Made by a program: the position numbers and the translations under genes. 64,000 nucleotides of DNA. It comes from an uncultured Bacilli bacterium. Lineage in GTDB: Bacteria; Bacillota_I; Bacilli_A; RF39; UBA660. Positions 1 to 8,050 of the stretch are shown here, one piece after another. The DNA lies in assembly GCA_934098435.1 (NCBI GenBank), contig CAKOOV010000008.1, forward strand, positions 1-64,000, written 5' to 3'. Positions within the stretch are counted from its first letter, which is position 1, and every line of letters starts with the position of its first letter. The notes beneath the pieces are model-generated. The model worked only from the letters and a program-made list of their open reading frames with translations. It searched no databases and was not told the origin of the DNA.

Positions 1-29
1 TTATATCAAATAATTAATTATATCAAACA

Positions 30-62
30 AAAAGTGGAACATCTTTTTTTATGTCCACTTTT
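30..62. terminator. Hairpin, probable terminator
   Basis: A perfect 9-bp stem (AAAAGTGGA / TCCACTTTT) encloses a T-rich loop. T tracts on either side are short, so it could end transcription in either direction. No gene is visible to its left inside the window. Confidence 0.4.
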
Positions 63-99
63 ATATTACAACTTCATCAATAACGAGACTTTTTATTTT

Positions 100-210
100 G
101 AATAAAAAAAACAAGAGACTGACCCCCTAAGGAACAGTCTCCCAAAAAGAATAAAAAGGGGTTGGCTAGTGTGATACTAGCACCAATTCGCCTAAATCGA
201 ACTGGTGATT
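100..210 (-). ncRNA. Candidate structured small RNA ending in a terminator
   Basis: Three hairpins lie in a gene-free stretch. Positions 181-207 form a 10-bp arm pair with one mismatch and loop CCTAAAT. Positions 165-181 form a 6-bp stem. Positions 115-141 form a GAGACTG/CAGTCTC stem that, read on the minus strand, is followed by TTGTTTTTTTTATT, a good terminator. The CCCCC of the last loop can also pair with GGGG at about 158-161, so a pseudoknot is possible. No ORF explains the conservation-like structure. It may be a small RNA, for example an antitoxin-type RNA. I do not recognise the family, and expression is an inference. Confidence 0.3.
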
Positions 211-321
211 AATATGATAAGCGATAGTTTGAATTTTGTCAATAGTAAAAACGAAAAAAAACAAAAAAATACTCATTTTATTTAAAATGTTTAAAAATAG
301 ATATAAAAAATATATAAATAC

Positions 322-350
322 TTGATTTTTTTGGGGTTTAAGTGTAAACT
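322..350 (+). promoter_or_regulatory. Promoter of the thioredoxin-like operon
   Basis: TTGATT at 322-327 and TAAACT at 345-350 are separated by 17 nt. They are followed by a strong AGGAGG ribosome site at 358-363, ahead of the ATG at 374. Confidence 0.5.
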
Positions 351-373
351 TATTTTTAGGAGGTATATGAATT

Positions 374-1141
374 ATGGCAAATCAAAATTCAAAAAATAAA
401 AACAAAAAGAATACACCTAAAGCTAATACTAATAGTAAAAAAGTTACTTCTAATAAAGATGTAAAAAAAGATACTAAAGTAACTACTAAAAGTGAAAATA
501 AGAAGGTAGAGGCTAAAAAGGTAAATAATAAAAAAGGTGAGACTAAAAAAGATATAAAAAAGGAAATATCTGAAATTGAGGTTCCTAAATTTGAAAAGAA
601 AGAAAAAGAAAAGGTACAAGAAAAGACTAGTAGTAAAAGTAAAATATCTTTAACTGCTAAACAAAAGGATATTTTACTTGTTGTTTTAGTAGTAGTACTA
701 CTTATAGTAGCCGCTATTGTTACTGGTAATAAGGAAACTAAATTAGATATTGAACTTCCTGTTGCTTTGGAAGGTGATGCTGGATTTAATGAAATTACTT
801 ATTCTAATTATTTAGAAAAGATAGATTCTAATGAACCTTTCTTGGTAGTTATAGTTAAAGATGGTTGTGGTTATTGTGAAATGTATGAACCTATACTTAA
901 GGAAGTTGCTGATGAATATAATTTACCTATTAATTATATTAATCTTAGTAATTTATCAGAAGAAGAATATACTGAACTAGCTAAATCTAATAGTTATTTA
1001 AAGAATAATCAATGGGGAACTCCAACTACATTATTTATGTTAGGTGATTCTGTTATCGACTCTATCGGTGGATATGTTGAGAAAGAAAAACTTGTAAATT
1101 TTGTAAAAGAGAACTTTGTGGTAAATGAAGATGCAGAATAA
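374..1141 (+). CDS. Membrane-anchored thioredoxin-like protein
   Basis: The first ~95 residues are a Lys/Asn/Thr-rich, probably disordered cytoplasmic tail. One membrane segment follows (about residues 99-118), then an extracellular thioredoxin fold. The fold shows a CGYC redox motif (C165, C168) and a Gly-Thr-Pro-Thr stretch giving the cis-proline (P217) expected of thioredoxins. A thiol-disulfide exchange role outside the membrane is inferred from these residues; the substrate is unknown. The long basic N-terminal tail is unusual for extracytoplasmic thioredoxins. The start is set by AGGAGG 10 nt upstream. Its 3' end overlaps the next gene by 17 bp, so the two are probably co-translated. 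Confidence 0.8.
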   Translation: MANQNSKNKNKKNTPKANTNSKKVTSNKDVKKDTKVTTKSENKKVEAKKVNNKKGETKKDIKKEISEIEVPKFEKKEKEKVQEKTSSKSKISLTAKQKDILLVVLVVVLLIVAAIVTGNKETKLDIELPVALEGDAGFNEITYSNYLEKIDSNEPFLVVIVKDGCGYCEMYEPILKEVADEYNLPINYINLSNLSEEEYTELAKSNSYLKNNQWGTPTTLFMLGDSVIDSIGGYVEKEKLVNFVKENFVVNEDAE

Positions 1142-1574
1142 GATTTATGAAGAAGTAAAAAAATTTAAAAAGAAATATCCTCTTACTATTGCCTTTAGGT
1201 TAAAAAGTCATGCTAAGGTTGCTGCTAAATTTATTGATGATGATGAGGAAGTTAAATATGTTTTTGCAGCACAAAAGAATTATCAAAGTTATGAAATTGT
1301 AAATACTAATATTATTGTTTTAACTGATAAGAGGTTAATAGTAGTTACTAAGAGATTAATATTTGGGTACTTTTTTAGGATGATTACTCCAGAAATGTTT
1401 AATGATTTGACTATTAAGAATGGTATTATATGGGGAAAAGTAATTATTGATACTGTTAAAGAAGAGGTAATATTATCTAATATTGATCCTAGAGCATTAT
1501 CTGAAATAGATGATAATATTACTATGTATATGCTTGAGCAAAAAAGAAAATTTAAAGAAAGTGAAAATGAATAA
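1125..1574 (+). CDS. PH-domain (YokE-like) protein
   Basis: This 149-residue soluble protein resembles the bacterial PH-like domain of the YokE type. Alternating beta strands surround a central 'VLTDKRLIVVTKR' segment (around residues 66-78), the usual hallmark, with a C-terminal helix rich in Lys/Glu. Such domains are common but mostly uncharacterised, and no catalytic residues are seen. It overlaps the thioredoxin-like gene by 17 bp and is probably translated from the same mRNA. A second in-frame ATG at 1131 is an equally possible start. The end of the gene is built into a terminator hairpin. Confidence 0.65.
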   Translation: MKMQNKIYEEVKKFKKKYPLTIAFRLKSHAKVAAKFIDDDEEVKYVFAAQKNYQSYEIVNTNIIVLTDKRLIVVTKRLIFGYFFRMITPEMFNDLTIKNGIIWGKVIIDTVKEEVILSNIDPRALSEIDDNITMYMLEQKRKFKESENE

Positions 1575-1590
1575 TACTTTCTTTTTTCTT
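1554..1590 (+). terminator. Intrinsic terminator
   Basis: AAAGAAAGT (1554-1562) pairs with ACTTTCTTT (1576-1584) and is followed by a T-rich tract. The stem overlaps the last codons of the PH-domain gene. The recX ribosome site GGAGG (1593-1597) follows at once. Confidence 0.6.
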
Positions 1591-1601
1591 ACGGAGGTTT
1601 T

Positions 1602-2216
1602 ATGAAGATAGATAGATATGAACTTGTTAAAAAGAATATTTATAATGTTTATTTATCTAATGGAGAGGTATTAACGTTAGATGAGAATGTTATTACGGAT
1701 AATGAACTTTTATTAAAAAAGGAAATAGATACTGTTTTATATAATAAAATTAAAAGTGATAATGATATTATATCTTTATGTAATATGGCTATTAAATATA
1801 TTAATGTTAGATTACGTAGTATTAAGGAAATAAAGGATTATTTATCTAAGAAATGTGATAATAGTAGTTATATTGATATGGCTATAGATAGACTTATTAA
1901 ATATAAGTACTTAGATGATGATAGATTTACTAAGGCATTTATCAATGATAAAATTAATTTTACGATGATGGGTGATTATAAAATAAGAAAAGAACTTGAA
2001 AGATATGGTGTTGATAATAATATTATTAATAATAATATTGTAAATATTGATAGGAATGTTATTATTGATAGGATTAAAAAGATTATTGATAAGGATATTA
2101 GATGTAATAAAAAATATAGTGGTATTAGTTTAAAAAATAAAATATTTAATCATTTGATTACTCAAGGTTATAGTAAAGATATTGTTATTGATGTTATTAA
2201 TACTTATAATTTTTAG
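1602..2216 (+). CDS. recX: Recombination regulator RecX
   Basis: This 204-residue protein has the three-helix repeats of RecX, the modulator of RecA filaments. The recognisable blocks are 'RLRSIKEIKDYLSKK' near residue 70, then 'LIKYKYLDDDRF' with the conserved Tyr-x-Asp-Asp-x-x-Phe pattern, then 'GDYKIRKELERYGV'. Length fits the family. The start follows GGAGG at 1593-1597. No recA is in the window. The gene stands between a terminator and a lipoprotein gene, so context adds nothing to the assignment, which rests on the motifs. Confidence 0.85.
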   Translation: MKIDRYELVKKNIYNVYLSNGEVLTLDENVITDNELLLKKEIDTVLYNKIKSDNDIISLCNMAIKYINVRLRSIKEIKDYLSKKCDNSSYIDMAIDRLIKYKYLDDDRFTKAFINDKINFTMMGDYKIRKELERYGVDNNIINNNIVNIDRNVIIDRIKKIIDKDIRCNKKYSGISLKNKIFNHLITQGYSKDIVIDVINTYNF

Positions 2217-2261
2217 TATAATTTTAGTAAATATTGTAAAAATATAAATGGAGATGATTTT

Positions 2262-2768
2262 ATGAAAAAGATTATATCGATATTTATATTTTTACTTTTA
2301 TTAGTTGGATGTTCTTTATCTAATAGTCCTACTTCTAAAGTTGAGGAATTATTTAGTAAATATCAAAGACTTGATAGTGATGTTAGAAATGGTATTAATG
2401 ATGTTGTTAAAGATGAGAATTTGACTAGTGAACAAAGTGATAGATATAAAAAATTATTAGAAAAACAATATAGTAATTTATCTTATGATATAAGGGATGA
2501 AAGAATTGATGGTGATACCGCTATTATTAGTACTGAAATTAAGGTTATTAATTATAAAAAAGCAATAAATGATACCTATAATTATTATCAAAATAGGAAT
2601 GATTATACTATAGAGGAATATAATAATACTAAACTTAATAATTTGGAAAATGAAAAAGAAAAGGTTACTTATACTATTGATTTTGATGTTAAAAAGGATA
2701 AGGATGGTAATTGGAATATAGCTTCACTTAGTAATGAGACTATTAAGAAGATACAAGGAATGTATTAA
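2262..2768 (+). CDS. Small lipoprotein
   Basis: The N terminus is a classic lipoprotein signal: two lysines, a hydrophobic stretch and the lipobox Leu-Val-Gly-Cys with the lipidated cysteine at C17. The ~150-residue mature part is hydrophilic. It ends with a beta-rich 'DFDVKKDKDGNWNIASLS' segment typical of NTF2-like or DUF4878-type extracellular domains, but I cannot place it in a family with certainty. It is probably anchored to the outer face of the membrane. The ribosome site is GGAGATG ahead of the ATG at 2262. The function is unknown. Confidence 0.7.
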   Translation: MKKIISIFIFLLLLVGCSLSNSPTSKVEELFSKYQRLDSDVRNGINDVVKDENLTSEQSDRYKKLLEKQYSNLSYDIRDERIDGDTAIISTEIKVINYKKAINDTYNYYQNRNDYTIEEYNNTKLNNLENEKEKVTYTIDFDVKKDKDGNWNIASLSNETIKKIQGMY

Positions 2769-2824
2769 TTAATGGTTTTTTTATTTTTATTAAAAAACTT
2801 TTATTATTAATTTTGATAATTTTA

Positions 2825-2853
2825 TTTTAAAAAAATTATTTTTGTGGTAGAAT
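2825..2853 (+). promoter_or_regulatory. Extended -10 promoter of ezrA
   Basis: TGG precedes TAGAAT (2848-2853), an extended -10 element. The -35 at 2825-2830 is weak. The AGGAGAGG ribosome site follows at about 2865-2872. Confidence 0.5.
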
Positions 2854-2880
2854 AGATAATAGGTAGGAGAGGTGATAGTA

Positions 2881-4566
2881 ATGGATAGTGTTTTTATGAT
2901 TACGATTTCAGCGTTAATATTGGCAATTATCCTTATAGTTATTACTATTGCTGTTATAAAAGGTAAACAGAGTAAAAAATATAAAAAAGAAATTGAAGAA
3001 TTAGATATAGAAAAAAATAGTCTATTAGGAGTTCCTGTACTTAGTGAAATTACTAAGGTTAAGGAACTTATTAAAACTGATAATTTAAAAGAAAAATTAA
3101 ATGATTGGGATAATACTTTTAAATTTATTAGGGATGAGAAAATTCCAGAACTTACTGATTCTATATCTGATGCTGATTTTTTAATTGATAGAAAAGAATA
3201 TAAACAGGCTATAAAGAAGATTGCTGATGTTGAGATGGAACTTAGACTTCTTAAGAAGAAAACTGATGTTTTATTAGAGGAAATAAAGCTTATTACTAAT
3301 TCTGAAGAAAGAAATAGGACACTTATTACTAAGCTTAAAATTGTTTATCGTGAACAGCAGGCTAAATTTGATAGAACTAATAAGGAATATGGTGATGTTG
3401 CTCCTTATATAGAAAAAGAATTTAATGATATTGATAGTTTGTTTGCAGATTTTGAAAAGGCTATGGATAATAATGATTATGTGTCTGTAGAAAAAAGAAT
3501 TGCATCTTTGAATGATAAAATAGATGCTTTAGGAAAGATTCTTCTTGATGCCCCTACGATTGTACTTATGGCTACTGTTATGATTCCTAATAAGATTGAA
3601 GAGGCTACTACTTATTATTATCGTATGAAGAGAGATGGCTATCCTTTAGATTATTTGAATGTTGAATATAATATTAAGGAAATTAAGAATAAGATTGATA
3701 ATATTATGAATAATTTGAAGAAATTAGAGATGGGCGATGCTGTTATTGAACTTAAGACTTTTATTGAGTATTTTAATGGTCTATATAATGATTTTGATAA
3801 GGAAAAAGAGTGCAAAGATATTTTTAAACAGAATGTTAAAGAACTTGGATATAATATTGAAAATATAAATAAGGTTGTTAGGGATATTTATTTACAAATA
3901 GATGATATTAAATATAATTATAATTTAAGTGATGAAGATATTAATAAGTTTAGTCTTTTAAATAAGAATTTGGAACGTATTAATAAGGATTATAAGATAT
4001 TGGTGGAGCAGGGTAAAATGAAAACTTTTGCTTATTCTAAATTGGTTGATGAACTTGATGGTTTGTCACTTAAATTGTCTAGACTTCAAGATGATTTGGA
4101 TTATCAACTTAGATCCATTACTAGTATGAAGGATGATGAATCTAGAGCAAAAGAACAACTTGCCACTATTGAGGATTTACTTAAGAAAAGTAAATATCGT
4201 CTTAAGAGTTATAAAATACCGGTTATTCCTAGTAGTTATTATATTGAACTTAATGAGGCACAGGATGCAATTAGGGAAATTGTTAAAGAATTACAGAAAA
4301 AACCGATTGTTATTAAGATCTTAAATATTAGAGTTGATACTGCTAGAGATTTGGTGTTTAAAATATATAATAAGACTAATGATATGATTAAACTTGCTAA
4401 TTCTGCAGAAAAAATTATTGTATATGGTAATAGATATAGAAGTACTTATGAAGAAATTGATATAGCTTTATCTAAGGCTGAGGAATTATTTAAGCGTGGC
4501 AAGTATAAGGAATCTCTTGAACTTTCTAAAAAGAGTTTAAGTTTTGTAGATAAAAATATTGAATAA
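2881..4566 (+). CDS. ezrA: Septation ring regulator EzrA
   Basis: There is one N-terminal membrane segment (about residues 5-28), followed by more than 500 residues of helical, Glu/Lys-rich coiled coil, the architecture of EzrA (about 560 residues). EzrA binds FtsZ and limits Z-ring assembly to midcell. The stretch 'PNKIEEATTYYYRMKRDGYPLDYL' contains the family's Tyr-Arg-Met and Gly-Tyr-x-Leu pattern. A GTG at 2872 is in frame, but AGGAGAGG fits the ATG at 2881 better. The gene is monocistronic with its own promoter. Family assignment is by architecture and motif, without a search. Confidence 0.85.
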   Translation: MDSVFMITISALILAIILIVITIAVIKGKQSKKYKKEIEELDIEKNSLLGVPVLSEITKVKELIKTDNLKEKLNDWDNTFKFIRDEKIPELTDSISDADFLIDRKEYKQAIKKIADVEMELRLLKKKTDVLLEEIKLITNSEERNRTLITKLKIVYREQQAKFDRTNKEYGDVAPYIEKEFNDIDSLFADFEKAMDNNDYVSVEKRIASLNDKIDALGKILLDAPTIVLMATVMIPNKIEEATTYYYRMKRDGYPLDYLNVEYNIKEIKNKIDNIMNNLKKLEMGDAVIELKTFIEYFNGLYNDFDKEKECKDIFKQNVKELGYNIENINKVVRDIYLQIDDIKYNYNLSDEDINKFSLLNKNLERINKDYKILVEQGKMKTFAYSKLVDELDGLSLKLSRLQDDLDYQLRSITSMKDDESRAKEQLATIEDLLKKSKYRLKSYKIPVIPSSYYIELNEAQDAIREIVKELQKKPIVIKILNIRVDTARDLVFKIYNKTNDMIKLANSAEKIIVYGNRYRSTYEEIDIALSKAEELFKRGKYKESLELSKKSLSFVDKNIE

Positions 4567-4580
4567 TAAATAAATATTAG

Positions 4581-4609
4581 TTGCAATTTTGAGTGTTTTA
4601 TGATATTCT
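4581..4609 (+). promoter_or_regulatory. Promoter, TTGCAA-17-TATTCT with TG extension
   Basis: TTGCAA (4581-4586) and TATTCT (4604-4609) are 17 nt apart, with TG at 4601-4602. The AGGAGG ribosome site and the ATG at 4640 follow. Confidence 0.6.
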
Positions 4610-4639
4610 AGTTGTAGATAAGAATAAGGAGGAATAGCA

Positions 4640-5785
4640 ATGCAATTTGATGCAGTAGTAGATTTTTTATTGGAATATTATGTGTGGGTTTTGGCAATTT
4701 TAATTATTTTACTTATTACAGTAATAGGTTTTTTAGCTGATGCTAAAAATAAACGTAAGAAGAGACAAAAGTTAGATGAGGTTAGTACGTCTAATGAAGA
4801 TGGCAATAGTTCACAATATATGGACTTTAATAGTATGAATAGTATGAATAATGTCAATAGTATGAATATGGGTAATAATAGTTTTAATGCTACTCCTGAT
4901 TTTAATAATAATATGAATAATGGATTTAATAGTAATATGAATGTTAATGGAATGTCTAATAATATGATGAATAATTTTGATAATCAGAATGTTAGTCCAA
5001 TTTCAAATTTTAATAATAATGATAATATGAATAATAGTTTTAATAATAATCAAGGTATGAATATTAATCCTATTAATAATATTACTCCTGAAGTTAATAG
5101 TAATCAGGGTATGAATATTAATCCTATTAGTAATATTACACCTGAAATTAATAATAATCAGGGTATGAATATTAATCCTATTAATAGTATTACACCTGAA
5201 GTTAACAATAATCATGGTATGAATATTAATCCTATTAATAGTATTACACCTGAAGTTAATAGTAATCAAGGTATGAATATTAATCCTATTAATAGTATTA
5301 CACCTGAAGTTAATAATGGTGTTAATGCTAGCAATCCTTCTGATTCTTTCTTTATTCCTGCTTCAGAGCAGACTCCTAAGATTGAACCTAGAAATGTTGT
5401 TATTCCTAATGTTAGTACAAATACAGAAATTCCTAGTCCTGTTACTCCGCCTACGCCTGTAAGTAGTCATCCTGTGGAGGCTCCTGTAAATAATGGATAT
5501 GCTGAAGTTAATAATACTATTCCTAATGTTACTCCGGTTGTTCCACAACCTGTTGTATCTAATACAATACCTACTGAAAATATGAATCAGTTTAATTATA
5601 ATAATACTAATAATGGTATGGTTAATAATAATGTTAATGAACCTAGTGCTTTTCAGAGTCAGGGTGTTAATAATTTTAATTCTAACTTTGTTAATAATGG
5701 TTCCAATTTTGTAACTGGTAATCCTAATGTCAATCAAAGTAATAATATGCAAAATGGCAATATTTCTGGTAATTGGCAGTTATAA
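4640..5785 (+). CDS. Asn-rich membrane protein with 18-residue tandem repeats
   Basis: One membrane segment (about residues 12-32) and a short basic stretch are followed by ~330 residues of low-complexity Asn/Met/Ser/Pro sequence. Five tandem 18-residue repeats of the type 'GMNINPINSITPEVN' occupy residues 138-227. The last third is Pro/Thr/Val-rich. No enzyme domain is visible. Asn-rich disordered tails like this are expected to act as spacers or condensate-forming regions, but that is inference. The following gene encodes another Asn-rich membrane protein, suggesting a functional pair. The start follows AAGGAGG, and a perfect terminator lies directly after the stop. Confidence 0.75.
   Translation: MQFDAVVDFLLEYYVWVLAILIILLITVIGFLADAKNKRKKRQKLDEVSTSNEDGNSSQYMDFNSMNSMNNVNSMNMGNNSFNATPDFNNNMNNGFNSNMNVNGMSNNMMNNFDNQNVSPISNFNNNDNMNNSFNNNQGMNINPINNITPEVNSNQGMNINPISNITPEINNNQGMNINPINSITPEVNNNHGMNINPINSITPEVNSNQGMNINPINSITPEVNNGVNASNPSDSFFIPASEQTPKIEPRNVVIPNVSTNTEIPSPVTPPTPVSSHPVEAPVNNGYAEVNNTIPNVTPVVPQPVVSNTIPTENMNQFNYNNTNNGMVNNNVNEPSAFQSQGVNNFNSNFVNNGSNFVTGNPNVNQSNNMQNGNISGNWQL
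5051..5320 (+). repeat. Five tandem 54-bp coding repeats
   Basis: Five units of exactly 54 bp start at 5051, 5105, 5159, 5213 and 5267. Each begins CA(A/G/T)GGTATGAATATTAA and encodes one 18-residue repeat; unit four begins with His instead of Gln. High DNA identity between units suggests copy number may change by slippage. Confidence 0.85.
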
Positions 5786-5812
5786 ATTTAGGTTAATACC
5801 TAAATTTTTTAT
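5784..5812 (+). terminator. Intrinsic terminator
   Basis: AAATTTAGGT (5784-5793) and ACCTAAATTT (5798-5807) form a perfect 10-bp stem with loop TAAT, followed by T residues. Confidence 0.8.
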
Positions 5813-5832
5813 CTTAGAAAGGAGGTAAGAAT

Positions 5833-6273
5833 ATGAATAATAGTAATGATGATAATAATAGTGTTGGTCCTTATAAGGCTACTAGTAATATGAATACTTA
5901 TATTGATACTCCTAATGCTAATTTTAATGGTATGATGAATGTTAATATTCAAAGTGGTACTACTAATAGTAGTAATCATGGTAATACTGTGATTAATAGT
6001 AATAATAATAATATTCAAGCTAGTCCTACTATTGAGAGTAATAATGTAGTTAATAGTAATTATAATAATAATAATGTTATTGATAATAATTTATATAATA
6101 ATTATAGTGAAAATGTTACTAAGACTTATATAGGTAGTAATAATAAGTCTAAAAAAAAGACCATGACTTTGAATCTTGGTCCTGAATTTAAGATTGCTTT
6201 TTTAATTGTGGTAATATTACTTGTATTTGTTTTCTTACTTCCATATATTAGTGATCTTATTAGAGGTTATTAA
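5833..6273 (+). CDS. Asn-rich tail-anchored membrane protein
   Basis: This 146-residue protein has about 110 residues dominated by Asn, Ser, Thr and Gly, then a short Lys-rich stretch. One C-terminal membrane segment (about residues 122-142) makes it a likely tail-anchored protein. It shares its low-complexity composition with the preceding gene product but has the opposite membrane arrangement. No known domain is recognised. The start is supported by GAAAGGAGG 8-10 nt upstream. Its last 14 bases overlap the convergent RNHCP gene. Confidence 0.65.
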   Translation: MNNSNDDNNSVGPYKATSNMNTYIDTPNANFNGMMNVNIQSGTTNSSNHGNTVINSNNNNIQASPTIESNNVVNSNYNNNNVIDNNLYNNYSENVTKTYIGSNNKSKKKTMTLNLGPEFKIAFLIVVILLVFVFLLPYISDLIRGY

Positions 6274-6568
6274 TATTTGATAGTTCAATTATTTTATTGA
6301 AGTTATCATCTGTAGCCATTATATTTTTATGTATTTCTTTACACTTATTGCAGCTATAAATTATTTTATAGCTGTTTTTAAATTTTTCTATTCCTATGGG
6401 CTTCATTAATCCTTTACATTTATTTTGTCTATCTCCAGGGTTTATATCTAGATGTTTGGAATATAAACAATAAGGGCAATGGTCTCTGGCTGTATAACCA
6501 AGTTTTTGTACTTCTTTACCACAATTTTCACATATAAATTTTTCATCAATCATATTAAACTTTTTCAT
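6260..6568 (-). CDS. RNHCP-domain zinc-binding protein
   Basis: This is a 102-residue protein of the RNHCP family. The signature here reads 'ARDHCPYCLYSKHLD' followed by 'PGDR' and 'CKGLMKPIGI', with D in place of the eponymous N. Four CxxC pairs (CENC, CPYC, and CNKC plus single Cys residues) suggest zinc binding. The family is small and of unknown function, sometimes proposed to bind nucleic acid. It is one of only two clearly intact minus-strand genes, and it converges on the Asn-rich gene with a 14-bp overlap. Confidence 0.8.
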   Translation of the reverse strand: MKKFNMIDEKFICENCGKEVQKLGYTARDHCPYCLYSKHLDINPGDRQNKCKGLMKPIGIEKFKNSYKIIYSCNKCKEIHKNIMATDDNFNKIIELSNINNL

Positions 6569-6591
6569 ACTTATATTTTATCATATAATTA

Positions 6592-6620
6592 GAAAAATTA
6601 AAACACTATTTGTGTTTTAA
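6592..6620 (-). terminator. Terminator of the Tyr/Pro-rich gene
   Basis: TTAAAACAC (598-606 of this block, i.e. 6598-6606) pairs with GTGTTTTAA (6612-6620). On the minus strand a TTTTT tract follows the stem. Confidence 0.7.
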
Positions 6621-6802
6621 TAATAAGGGTATGGGTATGGTCCATACGGTGGATAGTAGTTATTATATACGGGGTATGGTCTTGGATAAAAAGCTGGGGC
6701 TAATAGGCCTCCGGTTATTCCTCCTAAAATAAATGGTCCAAAAAAACCTCCGCCGATAAATCGATTGTTATTTATTGGTTTTCGATATATATTGTTATAC
6801 AT
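6617..6802 (-). CDS. Small Gly/Tyr/Pro-rich protein
   Basis: This 61-residue peptide has a Gly-rich hydrophobic centre ('FIGGGFFGPFILGGITGG') and a C terminus made almost wholly of Tyr and Pro. Small proteins of this composition occur in many Firmicutes as surface or coat-type peptides, but no function can be assigned. A clear AAGGAGAC ribosome site lies 8 nt upstream of the ATG, and a good terminator follows, so the gene looks real and independently expressed. Confidence 0.65.
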   Translation of the reverse strand: MYNNIYRKPINNNRFIGGGFFGPFILGGITGGLLAPAFYPRPYPVYNNYYPPYGPYPYPYY

Positions 6803-6860
6803 TTGATAGTCTCCTTTCTATAATATTATATTAATAAAATGCAATGCTGTGAAAAAATAC

Positions 6861-6889
6861 TTTATTTATTTTATGTTTTCGAGTATAAT
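6861..6889 (+). promoter_or_regulatory. Promoter of the rhomboid gene
   Basis: TATAAT lies at 6884-6889 with a weak TTTATT at 6861-6866 (17-nt spacing). This places the transcript start downstream of the ATG at 6849 and supports 6909 as the true start. Confidence 0.55.
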
Positions 6890-6908
6890 ATTATATGTGG
6901 AGGTTGTA

Positions 6909-8039
6909 ATGGAAGAGACTGTATTTAAAAGTGATGATTTGTTAGTTATGAATTTAATTAATTATTTTATTACTGAAAAGAATTATAATCCTATGATTAT
7001 ACATGGTTTAAATGATGAAATTTGGCTTGAAAATTTAGATAGTAGTTATAAGATAGTTAGAATTGTTTCACATCATATTCATAATAAAGAGCAGTTAGAT
7101 TTTGATAGATTTAAACTTAGTAGAATAATTAAACAAGTTAAAAAGAAAACTTTATCTTTTAATGTTAAGGTTTTGAATATATATATGGATATTGAAGATG
7201 ATAAACTACTTTCAGATAATGATGTTCATATTTCTAGTGAGGAAGATATTAATAATTCTAAACTTACTAATGTATTTCCTGATATTGTAGAAAAAACGGA
7301 AAGAAAGGAAGATGGACTTGAATATTTTATAAAGGTTAGTGATAATATTAATAAGAATAATGAGATTAGAAGTAAGAAGGCTGAAAAATTATTTTCGTTA
7401 AAAAAGCCAGTTGTTACTGATATTTTGATATTGTTATGTGTGATTATTTTTATTGCTATGTATATATTTGGTAATGGTTCTTCGGATAATTATACTTTAT
7501 TAAAATTTGGCGCTAATTATGATGCTTTGACTAAAGCAGGTGATTATTATAGACTTATTACTTGTATGTTTTTACATATTGGTATTGCACATTTGCTTTG
7601 TAATATGTATTCTTTATATATTGTTGGTAATAGTGTTGAAAATTTATTTGGTAAAGTTAAATATTTAATTATTTATTTTATTAGTGGTATTTGTGGTAGT
7701 ATTTTGTCTTTAGCATTTTGTCATAATACTATTTCTGCTGGAGCATCAGGAGCTATATTTGGTCTTTTGGGAGCTTTATTGTATTTTGGATATTATTATC
7801 GTGCTTACTTAGGTAGTACTATTAAGAATTCTGTTATTCAGGTTATATTGATAAACTTGATTATTGGTTTTATGGTTCCTGGTATTAGTAATGCAGCTCA
7901 TATTGGTGGTTTGGTTGGTGGTATTCTTACCGCTATGATGGTTGGTGTACCTGATAAGTCTACTTCTAGAGATAAGGTAAATGGTCTTATACTTACGATT
8001 ATATATATATGTTTTATTAGTTATTTAGCATTTATGTAG
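6909..8039 (+). CDS. Rhomboid intramembrane serine protease
   Basis: The N-terminal ~165 residues are a soluble cytoplasmic domain. Six or seven membrane helices follow, carrying the rhomboid catalytic dyad: Ser in 'GASGAIFG' (S280) and His in 'AHIGG' (H331). The HxxxN-type loop 'HIGIAHLLCNMYSLY' is also present. The long N-terminal domain resembles GluP/YqgP of Bacillus, which cleaves membrane proteins and helps their quality control; that parallel is inference. An ATG at 6849 is in frame but lies upstream of the promoter, whereas GGAGG sits 5 nt before 6909. Confidence 0.85.
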   Translation: MEETVFKSDDLLVMNLINYFITEKNYNPMIIHGLNDEIWLENLDSSYKIVRIVSHHIHNKEQLDFDRFKLSRIIKQVKKKTLSFNVKVLNIYMDIEDDKLLSDNDVHISSEEDINNSKLTNVFPDIVEKTERKEDGLEYFIKVSDNINKNNEIRSKKAEKLFSLKKPVVTDILILLCVIIFIAMYIFGNGSSDNYTLLKFGANYDALTKAGDYYRLITCMFLHIGIAHLLCNMYSLYIVGNSVENLFGKVKYLIIYFISGICGSILSLAFCHNTISAGASGAIFGLLGALLYFGYYYRAYLGSTIKNSVIQVILINLIIGFMVPGISNAAHIGGLVGGILTAMMVGVPDKSTSRDKVNGLILTIIYICFISYLAFM

Positions 8040-8050
8040 GAGAATGAGAT

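Noticed and set aside
181..207. tRNA gene (GTTCGATTT resembles a T-arm on the minus strand)
   Set aside because: No acceptor stem, anticodon arm or CCA-side pairing can be built around it; it fits a single long hairpin.
5003..5320. Tandem 54-bp repeats resembling a CRISPR-like array, and minus-strand ORFs across them
   Set aside because: The repeats are contiguous with no unique spacers and encode an in-frame 18-residue protein repeat. The minus-strand frames are by-products of the Asn-rich codons.
6849..6908. Longer N terminus for the rhomboid protease starting at 6849
   Set aside because: The TATAAT at 6884-6889 lies inside it and no ribosome site precedes 6849, while GGAGG fits 6909.
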